43,643 nt of DNA from Aquisalinus sp. (lineage in GTDB: Bacteria > Pseudomonadota > Alphaproteobacteria > Caulobacterales > Parvularculaceae), in assembly GCA_022763115.1 (NCBI GenBank), contig JALEGJ010000020.1:1-43643 (forward strand), given 5' to 3'. The notes under the pieces are model-generated. The model worked only from the letters and a program-made list of their open reading frames with translations. It was not told where the DNA came from and made no database searches. Below, in pieces: positions 23,409 to 31,723 of the stretch. Both the position numbers and the translations under genes were made by a program. Position 1 is the first letter of the stretch; every line of letters begins with the position of its first letter.

Positions 23409-25298
23409 TTAGCGACCAAGAATTTCGTCGAGTTTCTTGCGGACTTCTGCGCGCCACGGCTCGCGCATTTCGCGAATGCGCTTCACCATCGCTTCATTTT
23501 CATGCCATGGCATACCGGGGATAAAATGCTCGGCTGTTTCGCGCATAGTGGCGCGGTCCATTTCCTCCATGACATCGACCATGGCCTGCGCTTTATCCCG
23601 CTCAATCCCGAGCGCCTCGAACGCTGAGCGACTGATCCGTTTCGATCCATCATAGGTTTCCCGTATGATGTCGCGACAGCCAGCGTACCATAATTCAAAG
23701 ACATGACTCCGGTCGATCGCACGTGCAATGACATGCACTTTTGGATGGTTGGCCTCCATATAGCGCACAAGTTCCGTTATCTGATCTTTATTATCTATTG
23801 CAATCACCAACAGTTTCGCCTGACCTATGCCTGCCGCCTGCAAAAGATCTGGCCTCGTTGCGTCACCAAAAAAGACGGGCACATTGATCTTCCGCAGCGC
23901 CTCAAGCTGCTTGGATGAGTAGTCAATGACAGTTGTCTGATACCCGGCAGTGACGAGCATATTGTTGATGATTCCGCCCATGCGACCACAACCTGCAATT
24001 ATGATCGGGCTATGATGGGTGATCTCGTCTGCTTCCTGCTCCTGTTCTTTTGCCGACCCCGCAACGATTATGCGCTCATAGAAAATGAACAATAGAGGCG
24101 TAATCAGCATGGAGAGGGTTATGATCAAAAGAAGCTGATCGCCCAAAAGGTCCGGCAGGATGCCGCCGGATGTGGTGAAGGACACCAGCACAAAACCAAA
24201 CTCCCCGGCTTGAGCAAGCCCTAGCGCAAACAGCCATTTATCGGCACCGCGCACATTAAAGACGCGCGCCAGCAATAAGAGGATTGCCGCCTTGAGCGCG
24301 ATGAGACCGATCGTGCAGGCAACAATGAATGTGACCTGCTCGAACAGCAGGATAAAGTTCATCCCTGCCCCAACTGTCATGAAGAAAAGCCCCAGCAGCA
24401 AACCTCGAAAAGGATCTATGTCTGCTTCCAGTTCATGGCGGTACTCGCTGTTGGCGAGCACAACCCCGGCCAGGAAAGTGCCAAGGGCTGGTGACAAGCC
24501 AACCAGTGTCATGAGCAAGGCAATGCCCACCACGATCAACAATGCAAGCGCCGTGAACAACTCACGCAACTGGGCAGCGGCAACAAACCGAAACAAGGGC
24601 CTGGCCAGATAATTCCCGCCAAGAATAACTGCAGCGATGGCAGCGATATTGACACCAGCCGTTTGCCAGCCATTAAGCCCGGCAACAAGGCTCATGCTGT
24701 GGCCATGTCCGCCATCATCTGTACCTGCCATGGCCGCCGGCGCGTGTCCGGCTGCTGAGTGACTTGCAAGACTGGGTAGTAGCTCAGGAATTGCCAGTAG
24801 GGGCAATAGTGCCAAAATCGGAATGACTGCGATGTCCTGAAATAATAGAACCGAAAAACTTGCCTGCCCGCCATCACTACGCATAAGGCCTTTTTCATTG
24901 AGTGTCTGAAGCACAATAGCCGTTGATGACAAAGCGAGTACCAACCCGATCGCTAGCGCGAAATTCCACGACTGACCCAGCAGCATGGCAACTGACATGA
25001 TCACTGCTGTTGTCAGGACTACCTGCCCACCGCCAAGTCCGATCAACCGGCCGCGCATTGACCATAACATCTTCGGCTCAAGCTCGAGACCAACGAGAAA
25101 CAGCATCATCACGACGCCGAACTCGGCAAAATGCTGAATGGATACTACATCAACACCGAGCGCCCCCAAAAGCGGGCTGATCGCAATACCAGCAATCAGA
25201 TAGCCCAGCACTGACCCGAGGCCGAGACGGGAGGCAATGGGCACCGAGAGCACACCAGCGACCAGGAAGATGAAGGAAAGCAATAGAAAATCAGTCAT
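23409..25298 (-). CDS. Kef-type potassium/proton antiporter (CPA2) with RCK domain
   Basis: This 629-residue protein has about twelve membrane segments of the CPA2 exchanger fold (to about 410; FQDIAVIP at 153-160 is characteristic). A cytoplasmic TrkA-N/RCK domain follows, with the nucleotide-binding loop IIIAGCGRMGG at 432-442, then a charged C-terminal tail. It is expected to export potassium in exchange for protons under NAD(H) or thiol control. A His/Gly-rich loop at about 180-200 (HSAAGHAPAAM, GGHGHS) separates two membrane segments and may bind metal. AAGG precedes the ATG. No kefF/kefG ancillary gene adjoins, though a GST-family gene lies nearby. Confidence 0.92.
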   Translation of the reverse strand: MTDFLLLSFIFLVAGVLSVPIASRLGLGSVLGYLIAGIAISPLLGALGVDVVSIQHFAEFGVVMMLFLVGLELEPKMLWSMRGRLIGLGGGQVVLTTAVIMSVAMLLGQSWNFALAIGLVLALSSTAIVLQTLNEKGLMRSDGGQASFSVLLFQDIAVIPILALLPLLAIPELLPSLASHSAAGHAPAAMAGTDDGGHGHSMSLVAGLNGWQTAGVNIAAIAAVILGGNYLARPLFRFVAAAQLRELFTALALLIVVGIALLMTLVGLSPALGTFLAGVVLANSEYRHELEADIDPFRGLLLGLFFMTVGAGMNFILLFEQVTFIVACTIGLIALKAAILLLLARVFNVRGADKWLFALGLAQAGEFGFVLVSFTTSGGILPDLLGDQLLLIITLSMLITPLLFIFYERIIVAGSAKEQEQEADEITHHSPIIIAGCGRMGGIINNMLVTAGYQTTVIDYSSKQLEALRKINVPVFFGDATRPDLLQAAGIGQAKLLVIAIDNKDQITELVRYMEANHPKVHVIARAIDRSHVFELWYAGCRDIIRETYDGSKRISRSAFEALGIERDKAQAMVDVMEEMDRATMRETAEHFIPGMPWHENEAMVKRIREMREPWRAEVRKKLDEILGR

Positions 25299-25331
25299 GT
25301 CTGATCACCTTCATTGTGTTCTATCCGATGC

Positions 25332-26438
25332 TTACGTCAGCGTCATAACTGACTTTGGATCATAATCCTGCAAATCTTCCGTACGCCCTTCACGGATTTT
25401 CACAACCCAGTCGGGGTCCTGAAGGAGAGCCCTGCCGACAGCGACCAGGTCAAATTCTTCTCTTTCCAATCGCTCCTCCAGATCGTCCAGCGCGCGCTGA
25501 CCAGACCCTTGCCCCGCAAAAGCGGTGAAAAAATCCGCTGACAGACCAACTGAACCGACCGTGATGGTGGGCAGACCCGTCAGTTTTTTAGCCCAGCCTG
25601 CACAATTAAGACCAGTTTGTCCGTCCACTTCAGGAAACTCTGGCTCCCAGTATCGACGCTGTGAGCAATGCAGCATGTCCACACCCGCCTCTGCAAAAAC
25701 CTTCAGAAAGGCCTCTAGTTCTTGGGGCGTATCAGCAAGTCGCGCCTCATAATCCTGCTGTTTCCATTGCGAAAACCGCAAAATGATCGGGAAATCCGGC
25801 CCGACGGCCGCACGTATCTCGCGAATGATGTCAGCTGCGAATGTCGCCCGCTCCGGCAAAGTGCCACCAAAGCGATCATCTCGAATATTCATCTGATCCC
25901 AGAAGAACTGGTCAATCAAATAGCCGTGAGCGCCATGTATCTCGACGCAATCAAAGCCGAGGCGCTTTGCCTCTCCGGCGGCCCTTGCATAAGCAAGCAC
26001 CATATCAGTGACTTCTGCCTCTGTCGGCGCGTCCTGAACCTGTTTGCCCTTGTGCGTGATCCCTGACGGACCATCGGACGGTGCGTCCGGGTGCGGCCCA
26101 GTACCGGGTTTGCGCATCATACCCTGATGCCAGATTTGCGGGGCGATGCGACCACCAGCCTCGTGGACCGTGCTTGCTACACGCCTCCAGCCTTCCAACG
26201 CCTCTGGTTCGTGAAAATTCGGTATTTTTGGATCGTTGGAAGCACCACCACGGTCAACCGTTGTACCTTCAGTGATGATCAGGCCAACCTCGCCCTTTGC
26301 CCGGCGCGCATAATACTCAGCGACATCCGCACCTGGTACACCGCCTGGTGAAAAACTTCGCGTCATCGGCGCCATAACAATTCGATTTGGCAAACTGAGA
26401 GACTTGAGTTTGTAAGGGGAGAACAGGGGTTGGCTCAT
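25332..26438 (-). CDS. NADH:flavin oxidoreductase (Old Yellow Enzyme family)
   Basis: This 368-residue FMN-dependent TIM-barrel protein has the N-terminal LPNRIVMAPMTRSF, the central GFDCVEIHGAHGYLIDQFF with family histidines, and the C-terminal LVAVGRALLQDPDWV phosphate-binding region. OYE enzymes reduce activated C=C bonds of enones or nitro compounds with NAD(P)H. The insertion ALDDLEERLEREEFD before the FMN site is typical of a subgroup. AGGAA precedes the ATG. It lies 33 bases upstream of the Kef-type gene on the same strand, possibly one transcript. Confidence 0.9.
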   Translation of the reverse strand: MSQPLFSPYKLKSLSLPNRIVMAPMTRSFSPGGVPGADVAEYYARRAKGEVGLIITEGTTVDRGGASNDPKIPNFHEPEALEGWRRVASTVHEAGGRIAPQIWHQGMMRKPGTGPHPDAPSDGPSGITHKGKQVQDAPTEAEVTDMVLAYARAAGEAKRLGFDCVEIHGAHGYLIDQFFWDQMNIRDDRFGGTLPERATFAADIIREIRAAVGPDFPIILRFSQWKQQDYEARLADTPQELEAFLKVFAEAGVDMLHCSQRRYWEPEFPEVDGQTGLNCAGWAKKLTGLPTITVGSVGLSADFFTAFAGQGSGQRALDDLEERLEREEFDLVAVGRALLQDPDWVVKIREGRTEDLQDYDPKSVMTLT

Positions 26439-26596
26439 GACTTTTCCTATCGCTGCATAAAAGGCATTCAGTCCACCAAGATGTATGCTGCGTCAATGAA
26501 CAGCTGCAGCACTGACACGCAGCCGTGAATGGCCTTTGTCTTTCTGTTAGAATAAGCAGGAGCAAATTTTTAGAGAGCCGCAAGGAGCAGAGAGCT

Positions 26597-27460
26597 ATGA
26601 CCGAAGAATACACCCCCCCTAAAATCTGGACGTGGGACAAGGAAAGCGGTGGCCGTTTTGCCAATATCAACCGGCCTGTTGCCGGAGCAACGCACGACAA
26701 AGACCTGCCCGTTGGCAAGCATCCGTTGCAGCTTTACTCCATGGCTACACCTAATGGCGTCAAGGTTACAGTGCTGCTGGAGGAACTTCTCGCGGCTGGC
26801 TATAGCAACGCAGAGTACGATGCCTGGCTGATCAATATCAGCGATGGCGCTCAGTTCGGTTCAGGGTTTGTCAGCGCAAACCCGAATTCAAAAATCCCTG
26901 CCCTGGTGGATCACTCTGGCGACAAGCCTCAACGTGTTTTTGAGTCTGGTTCGATACTTCTGTACCTCGCTGAAAAGTTTGGGGCTTTCCTGCCAAATGA
27001 CGTATCCGCACGCACTGAAACCCTGAGCTGGCTTTTCTGGCAAATGGGCTCCGCGCCTTATCTTGGCGGCGGTTTCGGACATTTCTATTCTTACGCCCCC
27101 GTCAAGATCGAATACTGCATTGATCGCTTTGCCATGGAAGTAAAACGTCAACTTGACGTGCTGGACCGGCAATTAGCCGACAATGAGTTTATTGCAGGTG
27201 ATCAGTACACGATTGCAGACATGGCAATCTGGCCATGGTATGGTGGCCTTGCGGCAAATAAAGTCTACGAAGCGGCTGAATTCCTTCAGACGCATGAGTA
27301 TAAAAATGTCATGCGCTGGACCAACATGATTGCAGAGCGCCCTGCTGTAAAACGAGGTCGGATTGTCAACCGGGCCTGGGGAGAACCGGAAACGCAGTTG
27401 CATGAACGCCATCATGCCAGCGACTTTGAGCTGCGCACACAGGATAAACTGGAAAGCTGA
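26597..27460 (+). CDS. yghU: Glutathione-dependent disulfide-bond oxidoreductase YghU
   Basis: This 287-residue protein matches the nu-class glutathione transferase YghU in length (E. coli 288) and in layout. It has an extended N terminus, a thioredoxin-like domain with LYSMATPNGVKVTVLLEEL, the cis-Pro region NSKIPALVD, FESGSILLYLAEKFG, and a helical C-terminal domain with FIAGDQYTIADMAIWPWYG. YghU binds two glutathiones and reduces disulfide bonds. The ATG at 26597 follows AAGGAG; an upstream start at 26525 has no such site. It diverges from the OYE gene and converges with the diguanylate cyclase nine bases away. Confidence 0.92.
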   Translation: MTEEYTPPKIWTWDKESGGRFANINRPVAGATHDKDLPVGKHPLQLYSMATPNGVKVTVLLEELLAAGYSNAEYDAWLINISDGAQFGSGFVSANPNSKIPALVDHSGDKPQRVFESGSILLYLAEKFGAFLPNDVSARTETLSWLFWQMGSAPYLGGGFGHFYSYAPVKIEYCIDRFAMEVKRQLDVLDRQLADNEFIAGDQYTIADMAIWPWYGGLAANKVYEAAEFLQTHEYKNVMRWTNMIAERPAVKRGRIVNRAWGEPETQLHERHHASDFELRTQDKLES

Positions 27461-27469
27461 TCGTGATTA

Positions 27470-28669
27470 TCAGGCAGCTGCTGATTCCGGCAGCTGCAAC
27501 GCCCCCCCGAGCTGCAAATCCGTGAACCTGACCCGATTTCGTCCAGCACGTTTGGCCGCATAAAGAGCTTCGTCTGCGCGCTCAATGAACCAGGCCGGGT
27601 CTGAATTTTTATCAGGCTGATACGCAAAAACGCCAAAGCTGCATGTGACCCTTATATCGAGAGGCCCGTCCCTATACGGTGTACTCTCGATAACCTTTCT
27701 TATCTTTTCAGCAACAACACCAGCTTGCTCATGATTTGTATCCGGACAGAAAATCACGAACTCCTCCCCGCCGATGCGGCCCATAATATCTGACGCGCGT
27801 ATGCTGGCGAGCGCCCTGTCAACAACGAACTTAATGACTTCATCGCCGGTACCATGCCCATACGTATCATTGACTTTCTTGAAATGATCAATATCGAAAA
27901 CTATCGTGGCAACCTCACGTCTATGACGAGAGAAGTATGCCAGAGACGATTTGGCCGCACTCATCAATCCACGTCTGTTGTGACAACCTGTCAGTGAGTC
28001 TGTAGCGGCAATAGCCTGCAGGTGCGCCTCTGCACCGTGGAGTCTTTTGCCAAGTGGCCGGAAGATCAGCAAAGCCTCTGCCAGCAAGAGCCCCAATATG
28101 AATAGCACACCAGCCTGCGTAAAGTTTTCAATTCGATGGATTTCTGCGCGGGCATTTTGTTCGTATAATGAGACTGCGTTATTCAGATCAGGCAACAGTA
28201 ACTCCGCCTGCTCCGCAAGAGTTTGAGACTGGTCGGGGCTTGCCGTGGTTATTCTGCCCGGTGACGGCATAACATCAGACAGGAACGCTTTAACCCGATA
28301 GTCCAAACGGGACGCATCGAAGTACAATTGCTCCACCGCCGCATAAAGGGGGGCTGTTTCAGGGATCACCAGATCGCCCTGAGTAAGACGGCGGTGACTG
28401 TCAGACATCAGGTTAACCGCTTCTTGCAGGCTACTCTCGAGCCGGGTGTGCGCGGCTGTTCGCGGTTCCGTATTTCGCAGAAGTAAATCCAGCGCAACGA
28501 TACGCTGAGATAACATTCTCTGACGACCAGCGATATTAATAAGTTGAGCGTTCTGCTCCTGACGCACAATCGTTTCTCGCTCAGCCCAATGGATGCCTAC
28601 TGACGCGAGCGCAATCATGATCAAGGCCACGACATAACCAACCGTGAAAAGGAGCAGATTCTGCTTCAT
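27470..28669 (-). CDS. Diguanylate cyclase with PilJ-type sensor domain
   Basis: This 399-residue inner membrane protein has a membrane segment at about 7-27. A periplasmic four-helix PilJ N-terminal (nitrate/chemotaxis-like) domain begins with the hallmark NIAGRQRMLSQRI (45-57). A second membrane segment at about 185-203 is followed by a GGDEF domain. The active-site loop is GGEEF (300-304), compatible with c-di-GMP synthesis. The product-inhibition site RASD (291-294) is intact at the standard five-residue spacing. It probably controls attachment or motility, and the tad pilus operon lies 3 kb away. The upstream ribosome binding site is weak. Confidence 0.93.
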   Translation of the reverse strand: MKQNLLLFTVGYVVALIMIALASVGIHWAERETIVRQEQNAQLINIAGRQRMLSQRIVALDLLLRNTEPRTAAHTRLESSLQEAVNLMSDSHRRLTQGDLVIPETAPLYAAVEQLYFDASRLDYRVKAFLSDVMPSPGRITTASPDQSQTLAEQAELLLPDLNNAVSLYEQNARAEIHRIENFTQAGVLFILGLLLAEALLIFRPLGKRLHGAEAHLQAIAATDSLTGCHNRRGLMSAAKSSLAYFSRHRREVATIVFDIDHFKKVNDTYGHGTGDEVIKFVVDRALASIRASDIMGRIGGEEFVIFCPDTNHEQAGVVAEKIRKVIESTPYRDGPLDIRVTCSFGVFAYQPDKNSDPAWFIERADEALYAAKRAGRNRVRFTDLQLGGALQLPESAAA

Positions 28670-28759
28670 CCCATGTTACCCAAACTTCCGACAGGTTGTC
28701 AGAGTAACACTTATTGGTTGCGTGATCGTGAACCGAACAACCCTGTTGGTTAACGCGCC

Positions 28760-30142
28760 TTAACCGTGGTTGCCATATCTCGCACTTAACACCTCGAACA
28801 ATGCACGAATTGCGAAGGCTTCGCCGCCTTTGGGATGAGCCGGGCGGTCCGAGGGATTCCAAGCATATATATCAAAATGGGTGTATGGAATGCTCTCAGA
28901 GACAAACTTTTTCAGATACAGAGCTGCCGTAATTGACCCGGCAAAGCCTGAGTCCGAGGCGTGGTTGATATCCGCGATGCTGGACGACAGCATGGAGATA
29001 TAATTGTCCCAGAACGGCATGCGCCAGACAGGGTCCTGCACTTTGTCCGCCGCCGCGATGATCTCGGCTGCAAACGTATCATCAGTCGCGTAAAGCGGCG
29101 CAAGTTCCGGCCCGAGCGCAACCCGGGCTGCCCCGGTGAGGGTGGCCAGTGATATGATGTGGTCGGGCTTTTCTTCGGATGCCAGCGCCAGGGCATCACA
29201 CAAGACCAGACGCCCTTCCGCATCTGTGTTGGAAATCTCCACCGTCATGCCATTGCGACTTTTGAAAACATCGCCAGGTCGATAAGCGTTTCCGGAAATA
29301 TTATTTTCAACTGCAGGAATCAGGAGACGCAAGCGGACTTTCAAACCGGCTGCCATGATGAGGGACGCTAACGCCAGAGTATTTGCAGCGCCGCCCATAT
29401 CCTTTTTCATGAGACCCATACCCTTGCCACCCTTGATGTTAAGGCCACCTGTATCGAAACAAACACCTTTGCCAACAAGCGTCACTTTCGGATCGTCCTT
29501 GTCGCCCCAAGTCAGATCAATCAGTCGCGGGGGACGGTCTGCTGCCCTGCCAACTGCATGGATAAGCGGAAAGTTCTGTTTTAACAGCGCGCTGCCTTCA
29601 ATGACTTTGACTTGCGCCTTGTGGCGCCCGCCAAGTTCCTTGACTGCGTCTGCGAGATGCTCCGGCCCCATGTCTTCAGTTGGTGTATTGACAAGGTCGC
29701 GCGCCAGCCAGACTGCTTCAGCTATTATGGACAAGTGATCGGCTTTCACGTGTTCGGGCAGAACCAGTAGAGGCGGTTCGGGAACTTCCCGGTATTTACC
29801 AAACCTGTATGCTCCCATAATCCAGCCAAGCGCTGCCAGCTTGGCTTCATCCCCCTCACCAGGATTGGCAAGAAAATACTCACCTGCCGGGAGCTGGGCC
29901 GAAGCAGCCCCAGTCACCAATCTGTCAGCACCTGCACCAGTACCGACAAAAACCGCATCAGCCGCAACAAGAACGCGGCCCTGCTGGCCCTGAAAGCCGT
30001 TTGCCTTAGCCAGCAGCAGGTATTCGATGGCGTGGTCTTCCAGCCAACGGTCAAATCCATCTTCCGGCACAAGCCAGACGGGCACTGCCTTGCGGGCACG
30101 CTCAGCATTATATGAGGCGAAAACAGAATTATATGTAACCAT
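28760..30142 (-). CDS. Leucyl aminopeptidase family protein (M17)
   Basis: This 460-residue cytosolic dizinc aminopeptidase removes N-terminal residues from peptides. The catalytic domain has GKGVCFDTGG with Lys225 and Asp230, MKKDMGGAAN with Asp248, and the M17 signature NTDAEGRL (305-312) with Asp307 and Glu309. All metal ligands appear present. The N-terminal domain is divergent. The ribosome binding site is weak (GAG seven bases before ATG). It has 90 bases between its stop and the diguanylate cyclase start on the same strand, and diverges from the TPR lipoprotein gene. Confidence 0.92.
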   Translation of the reverse strand: MVTYNSVFASYNAERARKAVPVWLVPEDGFDRWLEDHAIEYLLLAKANGFQGQQGRVLVAADAVFVGTGAGADRLVTGAASAQLPAGEYFLANPGEGDEAKLAALGWIMGAYRFGKYREVPEPPLLVLPEHVKADHLSIIAEAVWLARDLVNTPTEDMGPEHLADAVKELGGRHKAQVKVIEGSALLKQNFPLIHAVGRAADRPPRLIDLTWGDKDDPKVTLVGKGVCFDTGGLNIKGGKGMGLMKKDMGGAANTLALASLIMAAGLKVRLRLLIPAVENNISGNAYRPGDVFKSRNGMTVEISNTDAEGRLVLCDALALASEEKPDHIISLATLTGAARVALGPELAPLYATDDTFAAEIIAAADKVQDPVWRMPFWDNYISMLSSSIADINHASDSGFAGSITAALYLKKFVSESIPYTHFDIYAWNPSDRPAHPKGGEAFAIRALFEVLSARYGNHG

Positions 30143-30172
30143 TCATTAACTCATTTATTTTTAACGGTTTAT

Positions 30173-30219
30173 CTCAATAACCGGGCAAGACGGCCAGTCA
30201 TGCTTAAGGGTTTATTGAG
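30173..30219. promoter_or_regulatory. Spaced inverted repeat between pepA-like and TPR genes
   Basis: CTCAATAA at 30173-30180 and TTATTGAG at 30212-30219 are perfect inverted copies 31 bases apart. They lie in the divergent gap of the aminopeptidase and the TPR lipoprotein, 31 bases from one start and 53 from the other. This could be a looped operator, or a chance A/T-rich match. Confidence 0.3.
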
Positions 30220-30271
30220 CAGATTCACTGATAATGGCCATCAGACTAACAGGTGCTGAAGAGGCTTATCA

Positions 30272-31555
30272 ATGAGCAGACTGCTGAAATCGCTTTCCAC
30301 CGGACTTTGTGCCCTGGCTCTCGTGAGCTGTGCTGGCAATCCCCTGACTACCAGCTCAAGGTTGAACAACCAGCTGGATGTCGTTCCAGGCGGTTATGAA
30401 CCAGGCGATCATGACCCGGTCGCCAAGGCGGCTTTCTGGGGCACGCGCTACGACCGCAATCCGAATGATGCGGATGTGGCGGTTACTTTCTCCCAAGCTT
30501 TGCGCGTAATGGGCTCCAATGAAGAAGCGCTCACGGTTATGACCCGGACATACCGCCAGGCTGGCAACAAACCTGATGTTGCACTGGAGTACGGAAAGGT
30601 CCTGATCGCAAACGATCGTGCCTTTGAAGCTATACGCCCGCTGGAACAAGCCATCCTCACAGGCAAAGGCGAGGACTGGCGCTCTTACTCCGCCTATGGC
30701 GTCGCCCTCGACAAGATAGGGGAGCACAAAGCTGCCCGGCAGCAATATGATATGGCTCTGAAAATCAAGCCAAACTCACATGTTGTTCTTAACAACAAGG
30801 GGCTGTCTTATGCCCTTTCAGGTAACCTCACCAAAGCTGAACAGACCTTGCGCTTTGCTGCTGCGACAACTGCCGGCACCCCAACCGTTCGTCAAAATCT
30901 GGCACTCGTGCTCGGCTTCAAGGGTGATTCTGCCGAGGCAGAACGCCTTGCACGTTCCGACCTGCCACCGCGCATCGCTGATAATAATGTCGCTTACTTC
31001 CGGTCACTGACCGCACAGCCCGCACACTGGCAGGCTTTTGCTGGCGACAATGTGGAAATGCCATCTTTTGATGCACCGGTCGCCACAAGCTCCTATGAAG
31101 CAGCGTCAGTTATCGAGGCCCCGACTGAAAGTGTTACTGAACCCGTAATGATACGGCCGGAAACCTTCCCTGTACCAGCCTTACCGGAAGAACCGGATGG
31201 AGATCCAACACCTTTGGGTGATATTCTCAGCTCCCTGAGCGTACCTGCTGAAGAGCCACCGGCTAGGACAATTGCAGACGGTATTGGATCAAGCGAGTGG
31301 GGCGGTATCGCACCGCCGGTAGCGATAGCAGCTCCGGTGACAATCGAAAACACAACACTGGCAGCCGAAGATCTCGCAAACATTGTTCCTGAGGCAGATA
31401 TTCAGGAAGAAAAACAGGAAACGCCTGCGGCGGCTCTCGAGGGCAAGACCGCTGACGAGGCAGAAGAAGCAGCGGACCAAGATGAGACTGATACTTCTGA
31501 AGCTGAAGAAGTAGTTGAACTCCCGGTTGAGGAGCCAACAACACCGCTTTACTGA
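30272..31555 (+). CDS. TPR lipoprotein resembling TadD
   Basis: This 427-residue lipoprotein has the lipobox LVSCAGN (Cys20). About five TPR-like helical repeats follow (about 48-240; ALRVMGSNEEALTVM, AYGVALDKIGEHKAARQQYDMALKIKPN, NNKGLSYALSGNLTKAEQTL). The C-terminal tail (about 270-427) is disordered, rich in Pro, Glu and Ala. TadD is the TPR lipoprotein of Tad pilus systems that helps secretin assembly; order of parts and proximity to the tad operon support this, though it lies on the opposite strand, beyond the histidine kinase. AAGAGG precedes the ATG and a strong terminator follows. Confidence 0.75.
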   Translation: MSRLLKSLSTGLCALALVSCAGNPLTTSSRLNNQLDVVPGGYEPGDHDPVAKAAFWGTRYDRNPNDADVAVTFSQALRVMGSNEEALTVMTRTYRQAGNKPDVALEYGKVLIANDRAFEAIRPLEQAILTGKGEDWRSYSAYGVALDKIGEHKAARQQYDMALKIKPNSHVVLNNKGLSYALSGNLTKAEQTLRFAAATTAGTPTVRQNLALVLGFKGDSAEAERLARSDLPPRIADNNVAYFRSLTAQPAHWQAFAGDNVEMPSFDAPVATSSYEAASVIEAPTESVTEPVMIRPETFPVPALPEEPDGDPTPLGDILSSLSVPAEEPPARTIADGIGSSEWGGIAPPVAIAAPVTIENTTLAAEDLANIVPEADIQEEKQETPAAALEGKTADEAEEAADQDETDTSEAEEVVELPVEEPTTPLY

Positions 31556-31577
31556 GACCTTCAATCCAACGAAATGC

Positions 31578-31608
31578 AATACCCCCTCACATGAGGGGGT
31601 ATTTTTTT
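31578..31608 (+). terminator. Intrinsic terminator of the TPR lipoprotein gene
   Basis: AATACCCCCTC (31578-31588) pairs perfectly with GAGGGGGTATT (31593-31603) around ACAT. A run of seven T follows. It starts 22 bases after the stop codon. Confidence 0.94.
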
Positions 31609-31680
31609 GCGCCAGCAGCGGTAGTTTTGATCCGTCAAGAGATGAAGGCGATTAGCCTGAAACTCATATCGGGGAAGACG

Positions 31681-31717
31681 GTCCGCCTGTCGGGAGGGGA
31701 GAGCCTGATGGGCGGAC
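31681..31717. terminator. Foldback downstream of the histidine kinase gene
   Basis: GTCCGCC (31681-31687) and GGCGGAC (31711-31717) form a seven-pair stem with a 23-base loop, six bases beyond the kinase stop. On the minus strand the loop is pyrimidine-rich, containing CTCTCCCCTCCC, a stretch complementary to ribosome binding sites. No T run follows on either strand. It may end the tad transcript, stabilise its 3' end, or mark a 3'-derived RNA. Confidence 0.35.
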
Positions 31718-31723
31718 ACCTCA

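Noticed and set aside
28728-28740. GAACCGAAC as another LexA box
   Set aside because: The two GAAC half-sites are one base apart instead of seven.
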